From the NCBI GenBank assembly GCA_014763545.1, contig JACXVD010000043.1, positions 1 to 35,627 of the forward strand: a stretch of DNA of 35,627 nucleotides, written 5' to 3'. The notes beneath the pieces were generated by a model. It saw nothing but the letters and a program-made list of their open reading frames with translations. It was not told the DNA's origin and ran no database searches. The DNA comes from Sphingomonadales bacterium. Lineage in GTDB: Bacteria > Pseudomonadota > Alphaproteobacteria > Sphingomonadales > Sphingomonadaceae. Both the position numbers and the translations under genes were made by a program. Below, piece by piece: positions 24,805 through 34,200 of the stretch; positions within the stretch are counted from its first letter, which is position 1; each line of letters starts with the position of its first letter.

Positions 24805-25488
24805 TTACGCCGCTTCGCCGAGTTTGGCCGCGATCCGCCGCAGCAGCTGGGCGTAGGTTTCGGGTGGCTGCGCGCCGGGGATCAGGAACTGTCCCTGCAC
24901 CACCATCGCGGGCACACCGGTGATGTTCGCATCGTAAGCGTGCCGTTCTTCCACCCGCACCGCCTGCGCGAGCGCGGGATCGTCCAGCGCCGCATCCGCT
25001 TCGGCGCGGTCCACACCGCAGCTTTCCGCAATGTCGAGCAGCACCGCGCGTTCACCGATGCGCCGGCGGTCGCGAAAATGGGCAGCAAACAGCGCGAGCT
25101 TGAGCTGCGTCTGCACACCCGGCCCCAGTTTCACCAGCACCCAGCGCAACAGGCGGTGCGCCTCGAACGTGTTCCACATCATCGCAGGCGGGGGATCGCC
25201 TTCGCCGGGCCAGGTCGGGTCGAAGCCTGCCTCCTGCATCGCGGCACGCATTGTCCCACCACCCGATTCGGCCTGTTCCAGCGTCCGGCCATATTTGCGG
25301 GCGATGTGTTCGACCTGCCCTTCCCCCTCTGCCGGCATGTCGGGATTGAGTTCGAAGGGCTGCCAACGGATTTCGGCCTCGATCTCGTCGGCCAGTTCGC
25401 GCAGCGCGGTTGCCAGATTGTAATAGCCCACCACGCACCACGGACACATCACGTCCGACCAGATGTCGATGCGTAGCCGGGCACTCAT
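24805..25488 (-). CDS. FrnE-type DsbA family oxidoreductase
   Basis: This 227-residue thioredoxin-fold protein has CPWC at 15-18 directly after the first strand (RIDIWSDVMCPWC) and no signal peptide, so it is cytoplasmic. A helical insertion (about 60-150) and the cis-proline region ITGVPAMVVQGQFLIPGAQP are typical of FrnE / 2-hydroxychromene-2-carboxylate isomerase-like DsbA proteins. It may be a thiol-disulfide oxidoreductase; FrnE of Deinococcus is linked to oxidative stress. ATG 25488 overlaps the nudC stop by four bases. It is the last gene of the serine hydrolase-nudC operon. Confidence 0.87.
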   Translation of the reverse strand: MSARLRIDIWSDVMCPWCVVGYYNLATALRELADEIEAEIRWQPFELNPDMPAEGEGQVEHIARKYGRTLEQAESGGGTMRAAMQEAGFDPTWPGEGDPPPAMMWNTFEAHRLLRWVLVKLGPGVQTQLKLALFAAHFRDRRRIGERAVLLDIAESCGVDRAEADAALDDPALAQAVRVEERHAYDANITGVPAMVVQGQFLIPGAQPPETYAQLLRRIAAKLGEAA

Positions 25489-26348
25489 CGGTCGAGCCAC
25501 CATTGCAGCAAATTATGCGCGATGGCTTGCGGCGGCGGGGCGATGAAGCGCGCGTTCTCGTCGCGCGCCATGGCAGCGGCAATTTCGTCGCGCGAGAACC
25601 AGTGCGCCTCTTCCAGTTCGTTTTCGTCGAGGGTGATCGCATCGTCGAGCGCGACGGCATGGCAACCGATCATCAACTGGCTGGGGAATGGCCAGGGCTG
25701 GCTGGCGACATAGGTTACCTCGCCGGTGGTGATGCCCGTTTCCTCCAGTATCTCGCGCCGCACCGCTTCCTCGATCGTCTCCCCCGGCTCCACAAAGCCG
25801 GCAGGTGCCGAAAAGCGTTGCGGGGGAAAGCGCGGCTGGCGCGCGAGCAGCAGCCGGTCGCCATGTTCGACCAGCATGATCGTGACCGGATCGGTGCGCG
25901 GGAAATGTTCGGCCCCGCATGACGCGCAATTGCGCTGCCAACCGCCCTTTGCCGGGCTGGTGCGTCCGCCGCAGCGCGCGCAGAAACGGTGCCGCGCATG
26001 CCAGTCCGCCAGGCTCCGCGCCCCGCCGTAAATCGCGAGGTCCGCGGAGCTGAGGACGCTCATCGCCTGCCACACGGCGGGCATCGAATAGGCAGGGCCG
26101 CCCGCCCCCTCGCCCGGCACGGCGACGAAGCATGCGCGATCGCCGTCGAGGCCGAGAAAGACGATCTCGGCATCGTCACCGACCTCGGCCAGCGATCCCC
26201 ATTCCAGCATGCCGTCGCCGCCGATCACCGGCATCAGCCCGTCGAGACGCAGCAACCGCGCCCGCGCATCCATCCGCTCCGCCAGGGCCGCGGGATCGAC
26301 CCGCAGCTGGTCGGCCCGGTCGAGCGGCGATCCGGCGAATGCGATCAT
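25485..26348 (-). CDS. nudC: NAD+ diphosphatase / NAD-RNA decapping hydrolase NudC
   Basis: NudC hydrolyses NADH/NAD+ and removes NAD caps from RNA. The 287-residue protein has a zinc ribbon (C123, C126, C141, C144 in FCARCGG and NCASCG), the Nudix box beginning GFVEPGET and ending REILEETG (184-206), and the NudC-specific SQPWPFPSQ at 216-224. Length is normal for the alphaproteobacterial form. Four-base overlaps with the serine hydrolase upstream and the FrnE-like gene downstream indicate a coupled operon. Confidence 0.94.
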   Translation of the reverse strand: MIAFAGSPLDRADQLRVDPAALAERMDARARLLRLDGLMPVIGGDGMLEWGSLAEVGDDAEIVFLGLDGDRACFVAVPGEGAGGPAYSMPAVWQAMSVLSSADLAIYGGARSLADWHARHRFCARCGGRTSPAKGGWQRNCASCGAEHFPRTDPVTIMLVEHGDRLLLARQPRFPPQRFSAPAGFVEPGETIEEAVRREILEETGITTGEVTYVASQPWPFPSQLMIGCHAVALDDAITLDENELEEAHWFSRDEIAAAMARDENARFIAPPPQAIAHNLLQWWLDR

Positions 26349-27676
26349 GCGGCTGCCTTCATCGCCGACAGGTCGGTAATGACGGCGACCGGGAATTCGG
26401 AACTGACCGGATAGGCTTCGGCGGGCATATACTGCGTGAAGAGCCCCGCCCGCAGGCCGAGCCGCAGATTGGCGAAGGCCACCGTTCCCGCAGCGCCGCC
26501 CCAGCCATAGCTGCCTTCGCTGCTGACCCGGCCAGCCGCGCCGAACCCGGCGCCTTCGATGAAGGTGCCCTTGGTTTCCGCACCTTCGGGCAGAAGGTTG
26601 GATGTGCCGACGCGCACCGCCAGCTCGCTCATCACCCGCTTGCCGTCGATCTTGCCGTAACCGACCAGCATTTGCAGGAAGCGGTCATAATCGCGCGGGC
26701 TGGAGACCAGCCCCGCCCCGCCCATCGGGAAGGCCGGCTTGTCGGCATAGATCGACAGCGCCGGCGGATCGATCGGCACCAGCTTGCCGTTGAGTACACC
26801 GTAATTGGTGGTCAACCGGCCCAGCTCGCTTTCGGGCACGGTGAACCAGGTGCTGGCCATCCCGCAGGGATCGAAGATCCGTTCCTGCAGAAAGGCATCG
26901 AAACTCTGCCCGCTGGCGACCTCGACCACCCGGCCGAGCAAATCCATCGCGACCGAATAGCTCCACCGCGTGCCGGGCTGCGCCACCAGCGGCATGTCCG
27001 CCAGCCCGTCGGCGAAGGCTTCGAGGCTGCCGACCGGCTCGAACTTGCCGAACATATCCTTCAGCATCGGCAGCTTGGTCACCTGCCCCGGCACCAGCCC
27101 TGCCGCTTCGTAGGCGTCCTTGATCGGCCCCTTCTGGATGATCGTGTAGCCCAGCCCAGCGGTGTGGGTCAGCAGGTTGCGAATGGTGATCGGGCGCGCA
27201 GCGGGTTCGAGATCGTCGGGACCGATCCCGCCGTCGTAAACCTTCTGGACCTTCATCGTGGCGAACTTCGGCAGGATTTCCGCCAGCGGCTGGTCCAGAC
27301 CAAGCTTGCCTTCGTCGATCAGCATCATCACCGCCATGCCGGTAATCGGCTTGGTCATCGAATAGAGGCGGTAGAGACTGTCGATATCGGCCTTTGCCGG
27401 CTCTCCCAGCGCCAGCACGCCGCGATCGATCGACACCGCCGCGCCCTGCCCCCAGCCGAGCGCGGCGACCATGTTGGCGACCTTGCCCTGGTCGACATAG
27501 GAACTGCACAGCGCCGTTACCGCCTCCCACCCCGGGGTGCCGGCGGCAAACGCCATACGCCCCAGCGGAATGCCCGAGAGGAACGCCCCGACACCGATTG
27601 CGGCGCTGCCGCGCAACAGCGACCGGCGGGACAGGAGCGCGCTATCGCGGTCGATCTCGTGTGTCTGGTGGGGCAT
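26345..27676 (-). CDS. Serine hydrolase, class C beta-lactamase family, Tat-exported
   Basis: This 443-residue protein has a twin-arginine signal (SRRSLLRG at 16-23, hydrophobic to about 45), so it is exported folded. The active site has S106-M-T-K109 and the Tyr of the YxN-like motif at Y240 (WSYSVAMD). The third motif is the YGWGGAAGT region rather than a classical KTG, as in EstB-like esterases and related non-lactamase members. Esterase or peptidase activity is more likely than resistance. It is the first gene of the nudC operon; GAGG lies 11 bases before the ATG. The upstream 108 bases separate it from a divergent small membrane protein gene. Confidence 0.88.
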   Translation of the reverse strand: MPHQTHEIDRDSALLSRRSLLRGSAAIGVGAFLSGIPLGRMAFAAGTPGWEAVTALCSSYVDQGKVANMVAALGWGQGAAVSIDRGVLALGEPAKADIDSLYRLYSMTKPITGMAVMMLIDEGKLGLDQPLAEILPKFATMKVQKVYDGGIGPDDLEPAARPITIRNLLTHTAGLGYTIIQKGPIKDAYEAAGLVPGQVTKLPMLKDMFGKFEPVGSLEAFADGLADMPLVAQPGTRWSYSVAMDLLGRVVEVASGQSFDAFLQERIFDPCGMASTWFTVPESELGRLTTNYGVLNGKLVPIDPPALSIYADKPAFPMGGAGLVSSPRDYDRFLQMLVGYGKIDGKRVMSELAVRVGTSNLLPEGAETKGTFIEGAGFGAAGRVSSEGSYGWGGAAGTVAFANLRLGLRAGLFTQYMPAEAYPVSSEFPVAVITDLSAMKAAA

Positions 27677-27749
27677 CGCGGCAGAATCCTCTCTCGTGTG
27701 GGGCGCCCTGTGTTGCGCAAGGTCGAATGCAAATCAACTCGGTTCGGAC

Positions 27750-27780
27750 TTGCAACCCAAGGGTGTCATATACATATAAG
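27750..27780 (+). promoter_or_regulatory. Possible promoter of the small membrane protein gene
   Basis: An AT-rich patch, TATACATATAAG (27769-27780), stands out from the high-GC surroundings directly before the ATG at 27785. A TTGCAA lies at 27750-27755, but its spacing to TATAAG is 19 bases. Either -10 choice would start the transcript within a few bases of the ATG, so the mRNA may be leaderless. Weak call. Confidence 0.3.
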
Positions 27781-27784
27781 ACAC

Positions 27785-28006
27785 ATGCTCAACCTGCTCT
27801 CCATCCTGTTCGGGATTATCGCCCTCATCCTTGCCATTCCTTCGGCGGTTCCGCTGCTCGGCTGGGGCAACTGGATCGTGCTGCCGATCGCCGTCATCGG
27901 GATCGGCCTCGGCGCACTGTCGAGTTCCAACTTCGGCCGCAATTTCTGCCTCGTCGTCTTCGTCGTGGCGATCCTGCGGCTGTGGATCGGCGGCGGCTTT
28001 ATCTAG
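27785..28006 (+). CDS. Small integral membrane protein, function unknown
   Basis: This 73-residue protein is almost entirely hydrophobic, with about two or three membrane segments (MLNLLSILFGIIALILAIP, then a GNWIVLPIAVIGIGLGAL stretch, then a C-terminal segment ending LRLWIGGGFI) joined by a short polar SSSNFGRN turn. I recall similar small proteins in sphingomonads but no assigned function. No Shine-Dalgarno sequence precedes the ATG. It converges on mutY, and the two stop codons share the palindrome CTAG (28003-28006). Confidence 0.75.
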   Translation: MLNLLSILFGIIALILAIPSAVPLLGWGNWIVLPIAVIGIGLGALSSSNFGRNFCLVVFVVAILRLWIGGGFI

Positions 28007-29037
28007 TCGCCAGCCGCCAGCGCCCGTCGCGCCGCCTTGGCGAAGAGCGTCGGCAGCCCGGCGCCGTCGAGATCGTCCAGCGGCCACCATTCGCCATTGC
28101 CCACCGCGCCCATCGGCCCTTCGGCGAAGGCGTGGACATGCAGGGTCAGGTGGAAATGGGTGAAGCTGTGGCGCACGCTGCCGCAGTGGCGCCATTCGCC
28201 CGGGATCGGCGGCTCGCCATGCCCGTCGCGCGCGGCATTCCAGCCATCGTCGGGCAAGGCGCGCATCCCGCCGAGCATGCCCTCGCCCGGACGGCGGACG
28301 AGGAAGACGTGCTCGTCCCCTTCGATCCACCAGCAATTGCCCACCCGCTCGGGCCGCGCCTTCTTCGGCGGCTTGACCGGATAGCGGGCCGGATCGCCAG
28401 CATCCCGGGCGCAGCATTCGTCGGCCAATGGGCACAACAGACAGCGCGGCTCGCGGGCTGTGCAGATCGTCGCGCCCATATCCATCATCGCCTGCGCGAA
28501 ATCGCCGGGGCGCTTTGCCGGCGTGATCGCCGCGACCCGCTCGCGGATCGGATTGCGCGCGCCCGGCAGCGGCGCGTCGATCGCATAGAGGCGCGACACC
28601 ACCCGTTCGACATTGGCATCGACCACCGCCGCCCGCTCGCCAAACGCAATCGCCGCCACCGCTGCCGCCGTATACGCACCCAGGCCCGGCAGGGCCCGCA
28701 AGTCGGCCTCCGTCCCGGGAAAGCCGCCCTGCGCCGCGACTGCACGGGCGCAGGCGACCAGATTGCGCGCCCGGCTGTAGTAGCCGAGCCCCGCCCATGC
28801 GGCCATAATCGCCTCTTCCGGCGCCGCAGCCAGCGCCTCGATCGTCGACCAGCGCGCGGTGAACGCCTTGAAATAGGGAATGACCGCAGCAACCGTGGTT
28901 TGCTGCAGCATGACTTCGGACAGCCACACACGATAGGGATCCGGCGGCGGCGCACCCGGCGGCGCGCGCCACGGCAGGCGTCGCGCATGGACATCGTACC
29001 AGCCGAGCAATTTTTCCGCGATTATCGGGTTTGCCAT
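28003..29037 (-). CDS. mutY: A/G-specific adenine glycosylase MutY
   Basis: MutY removes adenine mispaired with 8-oxoguanine. The 344-residue protein has the catalytic Glu in SEVMLQQT (E41), the helix-hairpin-helix LPGLGAYTAAAV (116-127) followed by catalytic Asp in VVDANVERV (D140). The 4Fe-4S loop is C192-x6-C199-x2-C202-x5-C208. A C-terminal Nudix-like domain (about 230-340), which recognises 8-oxoG, is also present. The ATG at 29037 fits the family start. It is divergent from the DUF721 gene with only about 35 bases between starts, so one or both promoters must overlap coding sequence. Confidence 0.94.
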   Translation of the reverse strand: MANPIIAEKLLGWYDVHARRLPWRAPPGAPPPDPYRVWLSEVMLQQTTVAAVIPYFKAFTARWSTIEALAAAPEEAIMAAWAGLGYYSRARNLVACARAVAAQGGFPGTEADLRALPGLGAYTAAAVAAIAFGERAAVVDANVERVVSRLYAIDAPLPGARNPIRERVAAITPAKRPGDFAQAMMDMGATICTAREPRCLLCPLADECCARDAGDPARYPVKPPKKARPERVGNCWWIEGDEHVFLVRRPGEGMLGGMRALPDDGWNAARDGHGEPPIPGEWRHCGSVRHSFTHFHLTLHVHAFAEGPMGAVGNGEWWPLDDLDGAGLPTLFAKAARRALAAGD

Positions 29038-29072
29038 GTCGGGAGTGCTGGTTCTCACAGGCAGCCTATGGC

Positions 29073-29645
29073 ATGGCCCTGCCCGCAATGGAACGGGACA
29101 GCGACAGCAGCAAGGCTCCGACGGGGGCAAAGGGCAAGCCCAAGCCCGCGCGCAGTTACGAGCGCCCGCGGGGCGGCGCGGCCAAGCCGATCGCGGAACT
29201 GATGCCCCAGATCGGGCGCACCGCCTTCCGCCGCTTTGGCTTCGTCCAGTCGAGCGTCGTCACCCGCTGGCCCGAGATTGTCGGTCCGCGCCATGCGCAG
29301 GTCTGCGCGCCCGAAGCGATCCGGTTCCCGCCGGGTGAGAAGGCGGACGGGATCCTGCAGCTGGTGGTGCTGCCCGCCCATGCCCCGCTGATCCAGCATG
29401 TGATCCCCGAAATCATGGAGCGGGTGAACCGTTTCTTCGGCTACAAGGCGGTTGCGCGGGTCAAATTGCGGCAAGGCGAGGTTAAGCCGCCGCGTGCTGA
29501 AGCGACCGGCGCCGCGCCGCCCTCGCTCAAGCCCATCCCGATGGAGCTTGGGGATTCGCTGCGCGACATCGGCGACCCGGAATTGCGCACGGTGCTGGAA
29601 TCGCTGGCGCGCAGCCTGGGTTCGAAGGAGGAAGGAAACCAATGA
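29073..29645 (+). CDS. DUF721 (DciA-like) protein
   Basis: This roughly 190-residue protein carries a DUF721 domain (about 35-130, with FVQSSVVTRWPEIVGPRHAQ and the ILQLVVLPAHAPLIQHVIPE stretch). DUF721 includes DciA, the replicative-helicase loader of bacteria without DnaC/DnaI, so a role in DnaB loading is plausible but not shown here. A basic, disordered-looking N-terminus and a proline-rich C-terminal tail flank the domain. The start is uncertain between ATG 29073 and ATG 29088. Its stop overlaps the next gene's ATG (ATGA at 29642). Confidence 0.8.
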   Translation: MALPAMERDSDSSKAPTGAKGKPKPARSYERPRGGAAKPIAELMPQIGRTAFRRFGFVQSSVVTRWPEIVGPRHAQVCAPEAIRFPPGEKADGILQLVVLPAHAPLIQHVIPEIMERVNRFFGYKAVARVKLRQGEVKPPRAEATGAAPPSLKPIPMELGDSLRDIGDPELRTVLESLARSLGSKEEGNQ

Positions 29646-30319
29646 AATTCTCTGCATTCGCGCGGTTCGCGGCGGTGGGCGCTGCGGCGCTGATGCTTTC
29701 GGCGGCGTCCAGCAACTGGAACGCCACCGTCACCCAGGTCGCCAACGGTCATATCGTGGGCAACCCCGATGCGCCGCATACGCTGGTCGAATGGGTCAGC
29801 TACACCTGCCCGCATTGCGGCCATTTCGCGCGGGACGGCGACGGCGCGCTGGCAATCGCTTATGTCGGGCCGGGCAAGCTGAAGCACGAAATCCGCCCGA
29901 TCATCCGCAACGGGGTCGATCTGGCAGCGACCATGCTGGTCAATTGCGGCGCGCCGGCCAAGTTCCCGCAGAACCACGCCGCCTTCTTCTACGCGCAGGA
30001 AAAATTCCTCCCGATCATGGCCAGCGCGAGCAAGGGGCAGACCGACCGCTGGGGCGATTACACCCACGCCGCCGGTCGCCGTGCGATCGCCGCGGACCTG
30101 GGGTTCTACGACATCATGGAACGCCGCGGCTATAGTCGCGTCGAGGCCGATCGCTGCATGGCGGACGATGCCGCGGCGAAGGCCATTCTCGACACGAGCG
30201 AGGCGGAATATAATGGCAATTACCTGACCGGCACGCCGAGTTTCGCGATCGATGGCATCGTGCTGGCCGGGACTTTCGATTGGGCGATGCTCCAACCGCA
30301 GCTCGACGCCCGCTATTGA
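29642..30319 (+). CDS. Exported DsbA-like thioredoxin-fold protein
   Basis: This 225-residue protein has a signal peptide (MKFSAFARFAAVGAAALMLS, cleavage near AASS at 21-24) and a DsbA-type thioredoxin domain with CPHC at 56-59 in the WVSYTCPHCGHFA context. The cis-proline is in TGTPSFAIDG. It probably oxidises or isomerises disulfides in the periplasm. It is translationally coupled to the DUF721 gene and followed by a second, lipoprotein DsbA paralogue. The pair upstream of smc is a neighbourhood I recognise in sphingomonads. Confidence 0.88.
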   Translation: MKFSAFARFAAVGAAALMLSAASSNWNATVTQVANGHIVGNPDAPHTLVEWVSYTCPHCGHFARDGDGALAIAYVGPGKLKHEIRPIIRNGVDLAATMLVNCGAPAKFPQNHAAFFYAQEKFLPIMASASKGQTDRWGDYTHAAGRRAIAADLGFYDIMERRGYSRVEADRCMADDAAAKAILDTSEAEYNGNYLTGTPSFAIDGIVLAGTFDWAMLQPQLDARY

Positions 30320-30326
30320 CCCGATA

Positions 30327-30350
30327 CGGGACGTATTCCCGCCAATTTTT
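30327..30350 (+). terminator. Weak intrinsic terminator between the two DsbA-like genes
   Basis: CGGGA (30327-30331) pairs with TCCCG (30337-30341) around a CGTAT loop, followed by CCAATTTTT. The 5-base stem is short, so it may only attenuate. It lies just after the first DsbA-like gene, and the second begins about 90 bases later. Confidence 0.35.
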
Positions 30351-30442
30351 CGCGGACAAGCTGTGGATAGCGCCTTGCCCGCCTTCAACCTCGCCCGACC
30401 ATGGGCTAGCTTCCTCCGATTATGCAGAAGGATAATACCCGC

Positions 30443-31192
30443 ATGAGCCTGTTCAGCCGTATCGCCCTCGCCTCCCTCGCCGCGCCGATGGTGCTGGCGC
30501 TGGCCGCCTGCGGATCGAAGGAAGACAATGGCGAAGTCGCCGAAGCGGCCAAGATCGATCCGATCGCCCCGCCCGCCGGCAAGAACTGGACCGACATGGC
30601 CCAGGAAACCCCGGAAGGCGGCATCCTCGAAGGCAATCCCGATGCGCCGATCAAGCTGGTCGAGTATTTCTCGCACACCTGCCCGCACTGCGCCGAATTC
30701 AACGAGGCGGCAGAACCGGACCTGACCCAGAAATATGTCGCCAGTGGCCGGGTCAGCTATGAAATGCGCAACCAGATCCACGACCCGATCGACCTGACCT
30801 TCGCCGTGCTCGCGCGCTGTGCCGGGCCGGAAGCGTTCGGTCCGCTGGCGGAACAGGGCTGGGAAGACCTGCGCGGCTTCTATGACAAGGCGCAGGGCAA
30901 CCAGGCCGGCTTCAACGCGGCGATGGAAAAGGCGGGGGCCGAGCGGTTCGACGGCATCGCCGAAGTCACCGGCCTGTTCGATTTCTTCGCCGCGCGCGGC
31001 ATTTCGAAGGACCAGGCGAAACAGTGCCTGGCCAATGTCGATCTCGCCAAGCAGATTGCCGAGAGGTCCGACAAGCAGTCGGCAGAGCTGAATGTGCAGG
31101 GCACCCCGACCTTCTTCATCAATGGCAAGAATGTCGGCACCCTGTCCTGGCCCGAGCTGGAAGCGATGCTCCAGCGCGCCGGCGCGCGGTAA
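30443..31192 (+). CDS. DsbA-like thioredoxin-fold lipoprotein
   Basis: This 249-residue protein has a lipoprotein signal (MSLFSRIALASLAAPMVLAL, lipobox LAAC with C23), so it is anchored to a periplasmic membrane face. The DsbA domain has CPHC at 80-83 in EYFSHTCPHC and the cis-proline in VQGTPTFFINGK. It is similar in layout to the preceding exported DsbA-like protein. ATG 30443 has AAGGA ten bases upstream and gives an ideal signal peptide; an in-frame ATG at 30422 is less likely. It probably handles disulfide exchange at the membrane. smc starts 35 bases after its stop. Confidence 0.9.
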   Translation: MSLFSRIALASLAAPMVLALAACGSKEDNGEVAEAAKIDPIAPPAGKNWTDMAQETPEGGILEGNPDAPIKLVEYFSHTCPHCAEFNEAAEPDLTQKYVASGRVSYEMRNQIHDPIDLTFAVLARCAGPEAFGPLAEQGWEDLRGFYDKAQGNQAGFNAAMEKAGAERFDGIAEVTGLFDFFAARGISKDQAKQCLANVDLAKQIAERSDKQSAELNVQGTPTFFINGKNVGTLSWPELEAMLQRAGAR

Positions 31193-31227
31193 GCGCGGCG
31201 GGGGCCTGACGGGGAGGCAGCGCCACG

Positions 31228-34200
31228 ATGAAGTTCAACCGGCTCAAGCTCAGTGGTTTCAAGAGCTTCGTCGAGCCGGCTGAACTGCGCATCGAACCGG
31301 GGCTGACCGGCGTCGTCGGCCCCAACGGCTGCGGCAAGTCGAACCTGCTCGAAGCCATCCGTTGGGTGATGGGCGAGAATTCGCCCAAATCGCTGCGTTC
31401 GGGCGGGATGGAAGATGTCATCTTCGCCGGCACCGCACAGCGCCCCGCGCGCGACTTTGCCGAGGTCGTCCTCCACGCCGAAGCCTCCGACGGGGCCGAA
31501 CTCGAAGTCGTCCGCCGGATAGAGCGCGGCGCGGGCAGCGCCTATCGCGTCAACGGGCGCGATGTCCGCGCCAAGGATGTTGCGCTGACCTTCGCCGATG
31601 CGGCCACCGGGGCGCATTCGCCCGCCCTGGTGAGCCAGGGCAAGATCGCGCAGGTGATCGCCGCCAAGCCGCAGGAACGGCGGATGATGCTGGAAGAGGC
31701 GGCGGGTATCGCCGGCCTCCACGTTCGTCGGCGCGATGCCGAGAGCAAGCTGAGGCAAACCGAAAACAACCTCGCCCGGCTTGAAGACCTCATGGCCGGA
31801 CTCGACAGCCAGATCGCCACGCTGCGGCGGCAAGCCAAGCAGGCCGAACGCTACAAGGCGCTGAGCGAGCAGATCCACAGTGCCGAGGCCCGCCTGCTGT
31901 TCGCCCGCTGGCGCGATGCCGCTGCCGCCGCCGATGCAGCGCGCAAGCAGGCGCAACAGGCCGAAACACTGGTGGCCGAGGCGCAAGCCGCCACGGCCGA
32001 AGCGCAGAAGGCACAACATGCCGCCGCCGAAGCCCTGGCCGAAGCGCGCGAGGAACAGGCCGACCGGCGTGACGATGCCAGCGCGCATGGTCATCGCATG
32101 GCCGCGCTCACCACCCAGCTCGAAGCGGCCGAGGCACGGCTGGCGGACCTCGACCGCCAGAAGCGGCGGCTGGAGGAAGACCGCGGCGACGCCGACCGGA
32201 TGACGCATGATGCGGCAGCCGCCCTCGCCCGGCTGGAAAAAGACCTCGCGGAGAATGAAGCGGCGCTCAAGCAGGCGGAGCAGGCCCGACCGGGGCTGGC
32301 CGCGCGCGTCGACGATACCGAACGCGCCAGCCGCGCCGCCGAACTGGCGCTGGCGAAGGCGACCGCCGATCACGCCGGGGTCGAAGCCGAATGGCGGGTG
32401 GCCGAGGCGGAAGTGGCACAGGCGCAAAACCGCCTTGCCCGGCTCGAAGCCGAAGCCCGGCGGCAGGATGACCTGCGCGCCGCCCTCGCGCAATCGGGCG
32501 ACCCGGACGACGCGGTCGCCGCTGCGCAGGACGCAGCACACGACGCCGAACGCTCGCTGGGCGAGCGTCGCGCCGCGCTCGAGGATATGCAGGCCCGCAA
32601 GGCGACGCTGCAATCCACGCGGGACGAGACCGCCAGCGCCTTTGCCGCAGCGAAAGCCGACTTTGCCGGGATCGAGCGTGAATTCAACGCCTTGCAACGC
32701 GATCGCGAGGCACGGGCACGGCAGGTGCAGGGGCGCGATGGCTTGCCCGCGGCGCTCGACCTGCTACGCGCCGCGCCGGGATATGAGCGCGCGCTGGCCG
32801 CGGTTCTCGGCCGCGATGCCAAGGCCCCGGTGGGCAAGCCCGGCGACGGGCGCGAGGGTCGTTTCTGGACGGGGGGTGCCGCTCCCGCGCCGGTCACCGG
32901 CAGTCTCGCCGCGCATGTGACCGATTGCCCGCCCGAACTCGCGGCCCGGCTTGCGCTGGTGCATGTGGCGGAAAGCGACGATGGGCGGCAGCTGAAGCCG
33001 GGCGAATGGCTGGTCACCACTGGCGGCCATCTGCGGCGGTGGGACGGTTTCGTCGCGCGCGGCGAAGGGGCCGCCGAAGCCGCGCGGCTGGAAGCGGAGA
33101 ACCGCTTTGCCGAACTCGAAGTCACCCTGCCCAATTTGCGCGCCCGCGCAGGAGAAGCAGAAGCCGCACAGAAAGCGGCACAAGAGGAGCTGTCCGAGCT
33201 CCAACGTGGCCTGATTGCCGCCGAACGGGCGCTTGGCGAAGCGGCTGAGAGCGAACGGCAAGCCCTGCGTGCGCTCGACCAGGCAGAAGCCGCGCGCGAA
33301 CGCCATGCCGCGCGCCTCGCCGAACTCGATGCCGCCCAGGGCGATCTCGCCGATCAACGCAAGCAGGCCGAAAGCGAGTTGACGGTGGCACAGGGCAAGC
33401 GCGCCGCCCTGCCCTCGCCCGATACCGGGCGCGTCGCGCTGGAAGCGGCGCAGGCCAAGAACGAAGCCGCGCGCAGCGGGATGCAGGCGGCGCTGGCCGA
33501 ACTGGCCGCGCATGACCAGTCGCTGGCCGTGGCGCGCGAACGCACCGCCGCCCAGCGATCGGACATCGCCAACTGGCAGGCGCGTGCGGGCGATGCCGCG
33601 CGGCGCCTGTCGGACATGGCCCGCCGGTTCGAAGAAATCGAGGAAGAGCGCGCCGTCTTCGCCGCCAAGCCCGAGGCGCTGATGCGCGAGATCGAACAGG
33701 GCGACGCGGTGCGCGCACGGCTGGGCGAAGAGCTTGCCAAGGCGGAAGCGCAAGTGGCCGAAGCGACGCAGGCGGCCCAGGCGATCGACAAGCGCCTGGC
33801 CGAAGTGACCGAGGCTCTGGCGACTGCCCGCGAAGCGCGCGCCGGGCTGGCAGCGCGGGCCGAAAACGAGGAAGCGCGCCGCAGCGAAATGGCGCGCATT
33901 TCGGGCGAACGATTCCAGTGCCCGCCGCCGCTGCTTGGCGAACGCTTCGGCTTCGACGCGCAGGGTGTGAAGGATTCGGGCATCGAATCCGAAGAGATGG
34001 ACCGGCTGGTCGCCAGCCGCGAACGTATCGGTCCGGTCAATCTGGTCGCAGCCGACGAACTGGCGCGGCTGGAGGTCGAACACGGCGCCAGCGCTGCCGA
34101 ACAAGCCGAGCTGGCGGAAGCGGTCAACCGGCTGCGCGGCTCGATCGGCAGCCTCAATCGCGAAGGGCGCGAACGCCTGCGCGCCGCGTTCGAACAGGTC

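Noticed and set aside
26345-27676. Serine hydrolase as an antibiotic-resistance beta-lactamase
   Set aside because: It has SxxK and Tyr motifs but not a classical KTG, and it sits in a housekeeping-type operon. EstB-like or peptidase activity is more likely.
30362-30370. TGTGGATAG, one mismatch from a DnaA box
   Set aside because: It is a single isolated match between two dsb-like genes with no cluster of boxes, no AT-rich unwinding region and no origin genes nearby.
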